From the NCBI GenBank assembly GCA_016780775.1, contig JADHLI010000010.1, positions 1-64,000 of the forward strand: a stretch of DNA of 64,000 bases, read 5' to 3'. The notes beneath the pieces were generated by a model. The model saw only the letters and a list, made by a program, of their open reading frames with translations. It ran no database searches and was not told the DNA's origin. Source of the stretch: Alphaproteobacteria bacterium (GTDB lineage: Bacteria; Pseudomonadota; Alphaproteobacteria; Puniceispirillales; Puniceispirillaceae). The position numbers and the translations under genes were made by a program. Below, in pieces: positions 48,932 to 57,956 of this stretch. Numbering within the stretch: the stretch's first letter is position 1; each line of letters starts with the position of its first letter.

Positions 48932-50028
48932 GCGGTCAGGCACAAATTTCTATCTGGGGGGCTGGTTGTGCGGGGCTGTCGCTCGCTCGTAAGTTAAGTG
49001 CCCAGATAAGTTCGGGGGATATCAAAGCCCCTGTTAGTCTGCATGGCCCGCTTAGCCCTGCTGCAACAGATAGTCATATTTGGGGATTCTGGCAGACAGA
49101 TTGGCTGTCTGAGCCAGCCAGCCTGTCCAAGCAAAGCTGGAAAAGTTGGCAGATAATCACGCAGCAAGGGCGGGTAACACAAACCAGCCAATCCCACCCT
49201 TATCACGCGTTGGATAGCGCCATTTGGTTGCAGGATTGTGCTGACCGTTCAGAGGGGAAAATTAGTCGAAGTGAAGACGCGCCTGCACGCTCAAAACAGG
49301 GGCTGATTTTTGATAGCCGCACGCCAGAGGTGCCAGAAAACAGCCTGCTCCAGCATTTTACAGGAATTGAGATTAAAGTGCCGCGCCCAGTCTTTGATGC
49401 ATCGGTGCTGACTTTGATGGATTTCAGATGTGATCAGTCACGCGGTATTCATTTTATATATTTACTGCCTTTTTCAGAAGATACCGCGCTGGTGGAATCC
49501 ACGCTTTTTTCCGAGCAGACAGAAGACAGAGCTTTTTATATGGCGGCGATTGAGCGCTATTTGCGTGAAGTTTATCAGGTTGAGACATATGAAATTATAC
49601 GAGAAGAGACAGGGTGCATTCCGATGAATTTTCTGAAGCCGTGTGACCCGGCCTTGCTGGCGATTGGCGCTAATGGGGGGTGTGTGCGTCCCTCATCTGG
49701 CTATGCTTTTGCCTTTATTCAAAAACAGGTGCAATGGATTAGCCAGCAACTCGCAAGCGGTCATGTCCTAGATAAAATACAAACACCGCATCGCCGCCTT
49801 GATAGCTGGTTGGACCGCGTTTTCTTGTCGGTATTAAAAGCCCATCCTGAGGCAGCCCCTGAGATTTTTTTATCTATGGCGAAGGCGCTAACAGGTGATG
49901 AGCTGGCTAAATTTATGTCTGGTCTTGCGCATCTGCCTATCTATGTCAAACTCATCAGTGCAATGCCAAAAAAGATGTTTATAAACCAGATATTGCCAGC
50001 CCAGCGCCAGAAATGGCAGGAGGGGTAG
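48928..50028 (+). CDS. crtY: lycopene beta-cyclase
   Basis: A 366-residue FAD/NAD-dependent cyclase that turns lycopene into beta-carotene. The N-terminal ISIWGAGCAGLSLARKL is a dinucleotide fold; HFIYLLPFSEDTALVESTLFS and GANGGCVRPSSGYAFAFIQ are CrtY-type motifs. The product is the substrate of the downstream Blh. It starts inside crtB (ATGA overlap) and ends three nt before blh. Confidence 0.92.
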   Translation: MSGQAQISIWGAGCAGLSLARKLSAQISSGDIKAPVSLHGPLSPAATDSHIWGFWQTDWLSEPASLSKQSWKSWQIITQQGRVTQTSQSHPYHALDSAIWLQDCADRSEGKISRSEDAPARSKQGLIFDSRTPEVPENSLLQHFTGIEIKVPRPVFDASVLTLMDFRCDQSRGIHFIYLLPFSEDTALVESTLFSEQTEDRAFYMAAIERYLREVYQVETYEIIREETGCIPMNFLKPCDPALLAIGANGGCVRPSSGYAFAFIQKQVQWISQQLASGHVLDKIQTPHRRLDSWLDRVFLSVLKAHPEAAPEIFLSMAKALTGDELAKFMSGLAHLPIYVKLISAMPKKMFINQILPAQRQKWQEG

Positions 50029-50031
50029 GAG

Positions 50032-50883
50032 ATGCTATCGCCAATAGATATATTCGCGCTGATAGCGGTAATGCTGGTGGGCTTGCCGCATGGCGCATTT
50101 GATGGGGCTATTGCTTTTTTTATAGGTGCTGGCCGGACGCCTGCTCGCATGACAGGCTTTCTTCTCGCTTATAGCGTGCTAGCGGGTCTTTATATTGGTT
50201 TTTGGTATGTAATGCCGCTACCGGCTCTTATTATTTTTCTTGCTTTAAGTATTATCCATTTTGGTAGCGGGGATATTCAGCCCACTCATCTGCCGCTGGA
50301 TGCTAGCTGGCAAAAACTATTTAAAGCAGCGCGGATTTTTACCCATGGCGGGGTTGTTGGTATCGTGATACCCAGCCTGCATAGTGAGGAGGTGAGCGCG
50401 CTTTACACCATCTTAACTGGCGGTGATGCTAGCATTATTATGGCGATAACAGCGATGTTGCTCCCTTTTTGGGCGCTTTCATTTGTCGTCTATCTTGTCG
50501 CAAGCCTTAAATTTGAAAGCTTGTATGGCGGCGTGATTGAGATAGGCGTGCTATGTATTTTGGCAGCCTTTTTGCCGCCTCTAGCTGGATTTGCGGCTTA
50601 TTTCTGCCTTGTACATTCACGTCGGCATTTCCTTGTTATCTGGAACGCGATGCAAGAAATGCTCTCACGCCAGACCATTCTTATCACGGCCCTTATCCTG
50701 ACCATAGTCACTTGGGCAGCAGCAGGGGCGGCCTTTTATTTGCAAGCTGATTTGGGAGCAGTCTCACTAGGGGATGCAGCTTTACGCACGGTATTTATTT
50801 CGCTTGCTGCGTTAACTGTGCCCCATATGATCTTGGTAGATACAATTTTCCGGCCCACTTACCAGAAAAAGAGGCAGGCATGA
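50032..50883 (+). CDS. blh: beta-carotene 15,15'-dioxygenase, Brp/Blh family
   Basis: A 283-residue polytopic membrane enzyme that cleaves beta-carotene centrally to two retinal molecules, the chromophore for proteorhodopsin. Family His ligands are in LVGLPHGAFDG (His20), SIIHFGSGD (His76), LVHSRRHFL and VPHMILVD. About eight hydrophobic segments are visible. It is sandwiched between crtY and idi with an ATGA overlap at the 3' end, confirming a co-translated retinal operon. Confidence 0.95.
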   Translation: MLSPIDIFALIAVMLVGLPHGAFDGAIAFFIGAGRTPARMTGFLLAYSVLAGLYIGFWYVMPLPALIIFLALSIIHFGSGDIQPTHLPLDASWQKLFKAARIFTHGGVVGIVIPSLHSEEVSALYTILTGGDASIIMAITAMLLPFWALSFVVYLVASLKFESLYGGVIEIGVLCILAAFLPPLAGFAAYFCLVHSRRHFLVIWNAMQEMLSRQTILITALILTIVTWAAAGAAFYLQADLGAVSLGDAALRTVFISLAALTVPHMILVDTIFRPTYQKKRQA

Positions 50884-51908
50884 GCAATAATTCTGCATCA
50901 AAGCGTAAAGATGCACATCTTGATTTAGCGCGTAAAACGCTGGCTGAAACCCGTGATAGCACGCGCCCATTAGACGAGATAGAGCTCCCTTATTGCGCCC
51001 TGCCAGAGCTAAATTTAGATGAGATTGATATCACTGCGCGGTTTTTATCGCACCAGCTGTCTGTGCCCTTGCTTATTACCGGTATGACAGGGGGTACTGC
51101 GCGCGCTGACAAACTAAACGCTGCGCTAGTCGAAGTTGCTTGCCAGCACCAGATAGCTGTTGGGCTGGGCTCGCAGCGTGCGAGCCTTGAGAGCGGGCAG
51201 TCACAGAAAAATTTGCGCAAAAACAATCCAAAGGCCTGTCTTATTGGCAATTTGGGAGCTGTCCAGATTGTTGGTGATACTGGATTTGCGCTTGCCCAGC
51301 GTGCGGCAGATGATTTTGAAGCAGATGCGCTTGCTATCCATCTAAACCCCCTACAAGAAGCTATCCAGCCAGAGGGCGACCATGGCTGGCAGGGGGTAGA
51401 GGCTGCGATTATGCGCCTCGTAGACAAGCTTGGCTGTCCCATTCTGGTGAAGGAGGTTGGTGCAGGCCTGTCAGCACCGGTTGTGCGCAGGCTTCACGCA
51501 GCAGGGGTGCGCCATATAGATGTGGCGGCGCGAGGCGGCACGAACTGGGCGTTGATAGAATGGCTGCGTCAAAACCCAGATAAACAAGCCCTTTACAGCC
51601 CATTTTTGTCTATGGGTATTGATTTACCAAATGCGGTGCAGGGCGCCCGCCAAGCGGCGCCGGATATCACCATAATCGCTTCGGGCGGGGTTCAAAATGG
51701 GCTTGATATCGCCAAGACCCTGTTTTTAGGGGCGGATATGGGCGGTATGGCAGGTGAGATGCTGCAGGCATTAGAAGATGAGGCACGTACTCTGCATCCG
51801 AGCCGTTTAAGCGAGAAGATTGAGCAAGTGCAGACACAATTACGTCTGGCATGCTTTCTAACAGGGTCAAAATCAGTCAGAGATTTACAAAAATTACCTA
51901 TTTTGTAA
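50880..51908 (+). CDS. fni: isopentenyl-diphosphate delta-isomerase, type 2
   Basis: A 342-residue FMN-dependent (type 2) IPP isomerase that interconverts IPP and DMAPP, feeding CrtE. LLITGMTGGTARADKLN, the GLGSQRASLE loop and DVAARGGTNWALIEW are type-2 signatures. IIASGGVQNGLDIAK binds the FMN phosphate. It is the last gene of the retinal series, with an overlapping start. Confidence 0.95.
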   Translation: MSNNSASKRKDAHLDLARKTLAETRDSTRPLDEIELPYCALPELNLDEIDITARFLSHQLSVPLLITGMTGGTARADKLNAALVEVACQHQIAVGLGSQRASLESGQSQKNLRKNNPKACLIGNLGAVQIVGDTGFALAQRAADDFEADALAIHLNPLQEAIQPEGDHGWQGVEAAIMRLVDKLGCPILVKEVGAGLSAPVVRRLHAAGVRHIDVAARGGTNWALIEWLRQNPDKQALYSPFLSMGIDLPNAVQGARQAAPDITIIASGGVQNGLDIAKTLFLGADMGGMAGEMLQALEDEARTLHPSRLSEKIEQVQTQLRLACFLTGSKSVRDLQKLPIL

Positions 51909-52109
51909 AAAGTTTTTACGAAAAATTTAGAAAGATTACAAAATCTTACGAAAAATTAACTAATTTAGTTAAAAATTAGTTAACCCACGCAAATCCAAAT
52001 AGCATCCGCGTGGGTACAAAGTATGGCTTGAAAAAGCCTTCCCCCCGTTGGAGGTCTCGGTTTTCCTACTTTCCGAGACCTCCACTCTACTTCATTGTAA
52101 AGTATAGAG
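51904..52109. other. stretch of six consecutive inverted repeats after the retinal operon
   Basis: The 318-nt gap before the YqaA gene holds no ORF with support. It contains GTAAAAAGTTTTTAC at the fni stop, AAGATT-ACAA-AATCTT (51932-51947), an 11-bp repeat TTAACTAATTT/AAATTAGTTAA (51956-51983) and ACCCACGC/GCGTGGGT (51983-52015). GGCTT-GAAA-AAGCC (52025-52038) and a perfect 11-bp stem GGAGGTCTCGG/CCGAGACCTCC (52050-52083) follow, then an imperfect stem to 52109. TTACGAAAAATT occurs twice, 30 nt apart, and a CGCTTATTCT-CATA near-repeat lies at 52145 and 52168. It may be a structured RNA, a transcription end, or both. Confidence 0.6.
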
Positions 52110-52226
52110 TAGCCCCTATTTCATCATGCGATATGAAAGGGAGGCGCTTATTCTCCATAAAAGGAGTCGCTTATTCTTCATATAGGCGTTTTGCTCCAGA
52201 AAAATTTCCAAAATATTTATCGTGTT

Positions 52227-52664
52227 TTAGATTAAATAAAAAACTAATAGGGCTACGAGCAAATAGCGGCCTATTTTAGCGATGGCTACGAGGGCTAGGA
52301 ACAGGCTGAAACGTACGCCAAAGACGCCAGCCGCCAAAGTAATAGGATCGCCAATTATGTGGACCCAGCTAAGTAGCAGGCTCCAAACTCCGATTTTTTG
52401 AAACCAGCGGGTAGCACGCGCCATTTGCGCATCGCCTATTGGAAACCATTTTCTGGATTTCAGCTTTTCAAGGTGCTTGCCCAGAAACCAATTTACCACG
52501 GCACCAAGAATATTACCTGTACTTGCGGCGGCTATCAGCCAGAAGGGGGATAGCTCGCCCAAAGACAAAAGGGCTGCCAGCCCTGCCTCTGAGTGAGCCG
52601 GTAAGATGGTGGCAGCTAGAAATGCACTGGCAAAAAGGCCTGAATAGAATAGAAAAGCTTCCAA
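52227..52664 (-). CDS. YqaA family membrane protein (VTT/DedA-like)
   Basis: A 145-residue inner-membrane protein of the YqaA branch of the SNARE-associated/VTT superfamily. It has about four hydrophobic segments, a re-entrant ATILPAHSEAGL loop and the WVHIIGDPITLAAGVF segment with the family Gly-Asp. DedA relatives move lipids or support membrane potential; no role is known for YqaA. It is single, with hairpin DNA on one side and a small divergent ORF on the other. Confidence 0.8.
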   Translation of the reverse strand: MEAFLFYSGLFASAFLAATILPAHSEAGLAALLSLGELSPFWLIAAASTGNILGAVVNWFLGKHLEKLKSRKWFPIGDAQMARATRWFQKIGVWSLLLSWVHIIGDPITLAAGVFGVRFSLFLALVAIAKIGRYLLVALLVFYLI

Positions 52665-52865
52665 TTATTTATTGCCTTATATTTGCATGAGTTAGCTAGG
52701 GCGCATACTACAGCTCAGCTTAATTTCTGCAATAAACCTATCTAAGTTATATATGAAGTAGTTAGGTTTTATAGGAAGTAGTTGGAAAAAGGTGCGGTCT
52801 ATTTGCCAAAGTTTCATTTTTGTGACTAGAATATTTAATGGCATGGTGCTTTGGGGGAGGACGTC

Positions 52866-53075
52866 ATGTTTTTGCTAGTACTGGTCACTTGTGTGACGTT
52901 AGAAGGTCAGACTATGTGCCACGAATTTGAGCGTGGCCAGCTTTATGCGAATCAAGATAGCTGTATGATGGCAGCTGCCCTTGAAAAGGGGAGGTATAAT
53001 TCGCGTATGGAGCGCCGCAACTGGGCACGCTACAATTGGGAATGCCGAAATAATGTAGCTAAGGAGCCAGCTTAA
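52866..53075 (+). CDS. small secreted or membrane-anchored hypothetical protein
   Basis: A 69-residue protein I do not recognise. A hydrophobic start (MFLLVLVTCVTL) may be a short export signal or anchor. Four Cys are spread over the sequence, and the C-terminal half is basic and aromatic (RMERRNWARYNWECR). GGGGGAGG precedes ATG 52866. It ends about 130 nt before a clear terminator and urtA. Function unknown. Confidence 0.6.
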   Translation: MFLLVLVTCVTLEGQTMCHEFERGQLYANQDSCMMAAALEKGRYNSRMERRNWARYNWECRNNVAKEPA

Positions 53076-53205
53076 AACTTTTTTAAAATATCTGATTTGC
53101 GCTATAAATGACCGTCAATTAGGCTCGTTCAAAAAGCTAGCTTTACTCTGAAAACCTTAGGTTTTTGTCCATTTTAGGGCCTGCTATTTTTCTGCCTTAA
53201 ATAGC

Positions 53206-53242
53206 GGGTGATGCAATTTTTGCACCACCCTTATTTGTTTTT
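53206..53242 (+). terminator. rho-independent terminator before urtA
   Basis: GGGTGATGCAA pairs with TTGCACCACCC (one mismatch) around TTT, followed by TTATTTGTTTTT. It lies between the 69-residue ORF and urtA and would end upstream transcription. Confidence 0.8.
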
Positions 53243-53368
53243 AGCAGTATTAGTTTCCTCTCCAATTTATACAGTTCAATTTTACCTCCGTTATGTCCTC
53301 CTCCCCGAGTGCGCAATGGGTTTGAAAGTAAAATTCTTGAATTGAATTGAAATGAAAGTGAGAGAATT

Positions 53369-54631
53369 ATGAAGAAGTTAGTTTTAGCATCAGCGATGAT
53401 GTGCGCGGTAGCCAGCCAAGCGATGGCTGATATCAAGGTAGGTGTACTACATTCATTGTCTGGCACGATGGCGATTTCAGAAACAACGCTTAAAGATACG
53501 ATGTTGATGATGATCGAACAGCAGAATGCTAAGGGCGGTTTGCTAGGTGAAAAGCTGGTCCCTGTTGTGGTCGACCCTGCTTCTGACTGGCCTTTATTTG
53601 CGGAAAAAGCACGCGAGCTGCTAACAGTCCATGATGTAGATGTTATTTTTGGTAATTGGACATCAGTATCGCGTAAATCAGTTTTGCCGGTAATTGAAGA
53701 GCTAAATGGTCTGCTGTTCTATCCAGTGCAGTATGAAGGCGAGGAAAGCTCTAAGAATGTGTTCTACACAGGCGCAGCGCCAAACCAGCAAGCTATTCCA
53801 GCTACAGATTACTATCTAGAAGAGCTTGGCGTTGAAAAATTTGCGCTGCTTGGTACAGATTACGTATATCCCCGCACAACTAATAAAATCCTAGAGCAGT
53901 ATCTGAAAGATAAAGGCATTCCAGAGTCAGATATCTTTGTGAACTACACCCCATTTGGTCATTCAGACTGGTCAAAGATTGTAGCAGATGTGGTCGCCCT
54001 TGGCGCAGACGGTAAGAAGGTCGGCGTTATTTCCACTATCAATGGTGATGCCAATGTCGGTTTCTATAAAGAGCTGGCCGCAGCTGGCGTGTCCGCAGAT
54101 GATATCCCAGTGGTTGCATTTTCGGTAGGGGAAGAAGAGCTATCTGGCCTTGATACAACAAACCTTGTTGGCCACCTTGCGGCATGGAACTACTTCCAGT
54201 CGGCAGAAACCGATGCCAACGCTGAGTTCATCGAAGCATGGAAGTCCAAAATGGGTGCAGAGCGGGTAACAAATGACCCGATGGAAGCGCATTACATTGG
54301 CTTTAATATGTGGGTTCAGGCGGTAAATGATGCAGGTTCAACAGATGTGGATAAGGTTCGTGATGCAATGTATGGCCAAACCTTCCCTAACCTGACAGGC
54401 GGTGTGGCTGAAATGCTGCCAAACCACCACCTAACAAAGCCTGTTCTTATTGGTGAGATTCAAGCTGATGGCCAGTTTGACATTATTAGTCAGACAACCG
54501 AAGTGCCGGGCGATGCATGGACAGACTTCCTGCCAGAATCAAAGGTACTGGTTTCAGATTGGAAGGGCCTTAGCTGCGGTATGTACAACACCGAAACTAA
54601 GACCTGTGTTCAGATCAAATCCATCTATTAA
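53369..54631 (+). CDS. urtA: urea ABC transporter substrate-binding protein
   Basis: A 420-residue periplasmic urea-binding protein. The signal peptide MKKLVLASAMMCAVASQAMA is cleaved before DIKVGVLHSLSGTMA. The Leu/Ile/Val-binding fold follows with VIFGNWTSVSRKSVLPV, LLFYPVQYEGEESS and DYVYPRTTNK, features of UrtA. It is periplasmic, freeing urea to UrtBC. GAGAG lies upstream of the ATG. A hairpin after the stop separates it from urtB, which allows higher expression of the binding protein. Confidence 0.95.
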   Translation: MKKLVLASAMMCAVASQAMADIKVGVLHSLSGTMAISETTLKDTMLMMIEQQNAKGGLLGEKLVPVVVDPASDWPLFAEKARELLTVHDVDVIFGNWTSVSRKSVLPVIEELNGLLFYPVQYEGEESSKNVFYTGAAPNQQAIPATDYYLEELGVEKFALLGTDYVYPRTTNKILEQYLKDKGIPESDIFVNYTPFGHSDWSKIVADVVALGADGKKVGVISTINGDANVGFYKELAAAGVSADDIPVVAFSVGEEELSGLDTTNLVGHLAAWNYFQSAETDANAEFIEAWKSKMGAERVTNDPMEAHYIGFNMWVQAVNDAGSTDVDKVRDAMYGQTFPNLTGGVAEMLPNHHLTKPVLIGEIQADGQFDIISQTTEVPGDAWTDFLPESKVLVSDWKGLSCGMYNTETKTCVQIKSIY

Positions 54632-54686
54632 TCGCGGCAGGCTTGAGGTGTTCACTTCCGAGCCTGCTTAAAGTTTAAAATAGACC

Positions 54687-54720
54687 GCCGGAGACATCCC
54701 CCCCCTTTAATGTCTCCGGC
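54687..54720 (+). other. hairpin between urtA and urtB
   Basis: A perfect 11-bp stem GCCGGAGACAT / ATGTCTCCGGC with a 12-nt C-rich loop lies between urtA and urtB. The following AGGATTTTAGG is not a T-run. Typical of binding-protein genes, it may protect urtA mRNA ends or attenuate urtB. Confidence 0.7.
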
Positions 54721-54733
54721 AGGATTTTAGGCC

Positions 54734-56770
54734 ATGTTAAGAAATCTTCTCCTTCTTCTTCTTCCCGTTTTTTTAATCTTCTCAGCTCCAAATATATCCG
54801 CCTCTCCTTTGTCTTCTTTTGAAGAGCTTCTGGAACGTAACGCTAAATTAATCCAGAAAAGTTCATCAAAAACAGTTGACCCTGTCCTGACTGAAATTCA
54901 GGAGTTTGGTGGCCAGATGGCAGCAATTTTTATGCAGAGCTGGATAGAAAAGAAACTGTATTTTGTAAAAGACACAGGCGCATTTGTGCTAGCAGAGCCT
55001 GCTGGTAAAAACGAGGCCGGCAAAAAGATGATGACCGTTAAAGGCGCGCTTGATGGAAAGCCGCTTGGCAAGATGCTGGCAAAATCGCTAAAGCAGATAA
55101 AGCCGAATAGTGGTGTTCGCGCAAAAATAGCTAGCGCGCTCGTGCCAATACAGATCGGCAGCGATGATATTGAAACACGTAAAATAGGGCTTATTGCGCT
55201 AAGCCGCGATATAATGCCTTCTCACCTGCCGCCCTTAAAGCGGGCGATAGAACAAGAAGTTGATGAAGATTTAAAGCGCGCTTTTCAGCAGACCTATATT
55301 TACGGTGTTATCAGCCATAGTGATGATGAGGCTGAAGTTGAAGCGGCGATTTACAGTTTAAAAGATAGCCTGTCTTTGGACGCCAGAGCCGCGCTAAACC
55401 CGCTTCTGACCAGTCAAGTGCGGGTAAGCAAAACCCAGCCAGAAGGGCAGAATATCGCGCGCATTATCATCCCCGGCAGATCTGTGCGGCTATCAGATGG
55501 TACAGCTGGCAAGCAGGTACTGATGTCTGGAGCTGACCCAGAGCTAAGCCTTGCGACCGCCTATCAGATGTTGGTCGAAAAAGGGCTCGCTGCGGCGGCG
55601 CCAACAGAAGATAGTCGCAAAGAAACTCTTGTAGCGATGGCTGAAGATGGGCAGATTGGCCCATTTGGGCTGACAACATTAAATACAGATGCTGCGCGAA
55701 ATAAAGCCTATGATTGGCTGGTAGAAAATAACGGAGCGCCGCCACGTGTCTTGAAAGCTGAAATGGAACAAGCGGTATCTGCACATATATTCTATGCTGT
55801 TTATGACCACCCCTCGAAAACTGTAACAAACGCGGCTAGGGAAGTGTTAGCCGGCATTAACAGCCAAGTTATGGTGTACAAGCTTCTTGACCTAGCTCTT
55901 GATGGGCTTAGCCTTGCCTCAATTTATTTTCTGGCAGCTATAGGGCTTGCTATCACCTTTGGGGTGATGCGGGTGATTAATATGGCACATGGTGAGTTCA
56001 TTATGATGGGCGCCTATACGGGCTATGTTATCCAGCTTTTGGTGCCATCCTATACAATCTCTATTTTGTTGGCGTTACCTGCGGCGTTTTGCGTAACCTT
56101 TCTAGCTGGTGTTGCAATGGAGCGTCTTGTTATTCGCCACTTATATAAACGCCCCTTGGAAACCTTGCTGGCAACCTTCGGGATTTCTATCGCGCTACAG
56201 CAAATAGCCAAAAATATTTTTGGCACGCAGGCGCGTCCGCTTACTTCCCCTGCATGGCTGGATGGTGCATTTGTGGTGAATGATGTACTGGCGATTAGTA
56301 ATATTCGCATTGCGATATTCTGTTTAGGTCTGCTGTTCTTAGGGCTGATGCTGTATGTGATGACGCGCACCCGCTTTGGCCTGGAAACCCGTGCGGTGAC
56401 ACAAAACCCGGCTATGGCAGCCAGTATGGGGATTAATCCTGACCGGATAAATATGCTGACCTTTGGATTTGGTTCTGGCATTGCTGGCATTGCAGGTGTG
56501 GCGATTGGCCTGTTTTCAAAAGTAACCTCTGAGCTTGGCTCTGATTACATCGTGCAAAGCTTTATGACGGTTGTGGTTGGCGGTGTTGGTAATATCTGGG
56601 GCACGCTAGCCGGGGCGGCGATGATCGGCTCTCTGCAAAAGGGCATTGAATGGTTTAACCCGTCCAATACGTTAGCCGCACAGACCTATATGATCATTTT
56701 CATCATCCTGTTTATCCAATTCCGGCCCCGCGGTATTATCGCCCTAAAAGGCCGGGCAGTAGAGGACTAG
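54734..56770 (+). CDS. urtB: urea ABC transporter permease UrtB, long periplasmic domain
   Basis: A 678-residue permease. A signal or anchor segment (about 1-23) precedes about 360 residues of hydrophilic, HEAT-like helical sequence. The branched-chain-type permease domain begins near 385 (LDLALDGLSLASIYFLAAIG) with GVMRVINMAHGEFIMMGAY and FGSGIAGIAGVAIG. Many UrtB proteins have a shorter extension, so this one looks long, mainly in residues about 265-380. With UrtC it forms the membrane channel. The 3' end is 4 nt before urtC. Confidence 0.93.
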   Translation: MLRNLLLLLLPVFLIFSAPNISASPLSSFEELLERNAKLIQKSSSKTVDPVLTEIQEFGGQMAAIFMQSWIEKKLYFVKDTGAFVLAEPAGKNEAGKKMMTVKGALDGKPLGKMLAKSLKQIKPNSGVRAKIASALVPIQIGSDDIETRKIGLIALSRDIMPSHLPPLKRAIEQEVDEDLKRAFQQTYIYGVISHSDDEAEVEAAIYSLKDSLSLDARAALNPLLTSQVRVSKTQPEGQNIARIIIPGRSVRLSDGTAGKQVLMSGADPELSLATAYQMLVEKGLAAAAPTEDSRKETLVAMAEDGQIGPFGLTTLNTDAARNKAYDWLVENNGAPPRVLKAEMEQAVSAHIFYAVYDHPSKTVTNAAREVLAGINSQVMVYKLLDLALDGLSLASIYFLAAIGLAITFGVMRVINMAHGEFIMMGAYTGYVIQLLVPSYTISILLALPAAFCVTFLAGVAMERLVIRHLYKRPLETLLATFGISIALQQIAKNIFGTQARPLTSPAWLDGAFVVNDVLAISNIRIAIFCLGLLFLGLMLYVMTRTRFGLETRAVTQNPAMAASMGINPDRINMLTFGFGSGIAGIAGVAIGLFSKVTSELGSDYIVQSFMTVVVGGVGNIWGTLAGAAMIGSLQKGIEWFNPSNTLAAQTYMIIFIILFIQFRPRGIIALKGRAVED

Positions 56771-56774
56771 GCCT

Positions 56775-57956
56775 ATGGAAAATACAATCCTTATAAAACA
56801 TCTGTTAAAGCATCCATCGGTGATGATTTTTCTAGGCTTGCTGGCTGGCTTTACGCTGCTTGTTGTTGGGCTGGCAGAAGGGGCTGGTATCGGCCTTATT
56901 TCCACCAGCTTTGTAAAAACATTAGGTAAAACCTTATGCTTATGCATGATAGCGATAGCGATGGATTTGGTCTGGGGTTTTTGCGGTATTCTCTCGCTAG
57001 GGCATTTCGCTTTTTTCGCGCTGGGCGGCTATATTATCGGCATGTGGCTGATGTTTGCCAGAACTAAGCTTATTGTTCTAGAAGCGGCACAAAACGCGGT
57101 TCTGCCAATGACGCAATCAGAGGTAAGCCAGGCCGTTGGCACACAGATTTTTGGCGTGGTGGGCGGCGCAGAAATACCTGCTATTTGGACGTTTGCGGAT
57201 AATTTTTGGATACAGATAGCCTTTGTTGTTCTGGTGCCCGGCCTATTGGCGCTGATATTTGGCTGGCTGGCTTTCCGTGCGCGCGTTAATGGGGTTTATC
57301 TGTCTATCCTAACCCAAGCGATGACCCTAGCGCTTGCGCTATATCTGTTTCAAAATGATAGCGGCTTACGCGGGAATAATGGTCTATCTGGCTTACAGAA
57401 TATTCCGGGCTTTGATGCGGTATCGCAAGCTGATATCTCCATCTGGTTTTTTATAGCTAGTGCAGGTGCGCTGGCACTAATTTATGTGCTAGCTTACGGC
57501 CTTATCTCCAGCAAGATGGGCAATATTATTCGCGGTATTCGGGATAATGAAGCCCGGGTGCGCTTTCTTGGTTATAATGTGGAAAGCTACAAGCTGTTTA
57601 TTTTCGTGCTAACTGCGATTATTGCGGCGGTAGCTGGCGCTCTCTATTACCCACAAGCTGGAATAATTAACCCCGCAGAATTAGCGCCTATCGCTTCGAT
57701 TTATCTAGCGGTTTGGGTTGCCATTGGCGGGCGTGGCCGGCTCTATGGCGCGGTAATTGGGGCTGCTTTTGTCTCGCTCTTATCTAGTTATTTCACAGGT
57801 GGTCAAGCTCCAGATATCCCGCTCGGATTTGGCACGCTGCGCTGGACAGAATGGTGGCTGGTGTTGCTGGGGCTAAGCTTTGTTGGCGTTACCTTATATG
57901 CGCCCAAAGGCATTGGCGGACTTATTGATCATTTAACGCGCAAAAGAGGGGTGTAA
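56775..57956 (+). CDS. urtC: urea ABC transporter permease UrtC
   Basis: A 393-residue inner-membrane permease partnering UrtB. It has about ten hydrophobic segments and LVWGFCGILSLGHFAFFALGGYI. GNIIRGIRDNEARVRFLGYN is the EAA-like loop contacting the ATPases. The stop overlaps the urtD start (TAATG). Confidence 0.95.
   Translation: MENTILIKHLLKHPSVMIFLGLLAGFTLLVVGLAEGAGIGLISTSFVKTLGKTLCLCMIAIAMDLVWGFCGILSLGHFAFFALGGYIIGMWLMFARTKLIVLEAAQNAVLPMTQSEVSQAVGTQIFGVVGGAEIPAIWTFADNFWIQIAFVVLVPGLLALIFGWLAFRARVNGVYLSILTQAMTLALALYLFQNDSGLRGNNGLSGLQNIPGFDAVSQADISIWFFIASAGALALIYVLAYGLISSKMGNIIRGIRDNEARVRFLGYNVESYKLFIFVLTAIIAAVAGALYYPQAGIINPAELAPIASIYLAVWVAIGGRGRLYGAVIGAAFVSLLSSYFTGGQAPDIPLGFGTLRWTEWWLVLLGLSFVGVTLYAPKGIGGLIDHLTRKRGV

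Noticed and set aside
53076-53368. Sigma-54/NtrC promoter for urtA
   Set aside because: I looked for a TGGC-N7-TTGC-like pair and saw none convincing; the region holds a terminator and a weak AT-rich upstream segment.
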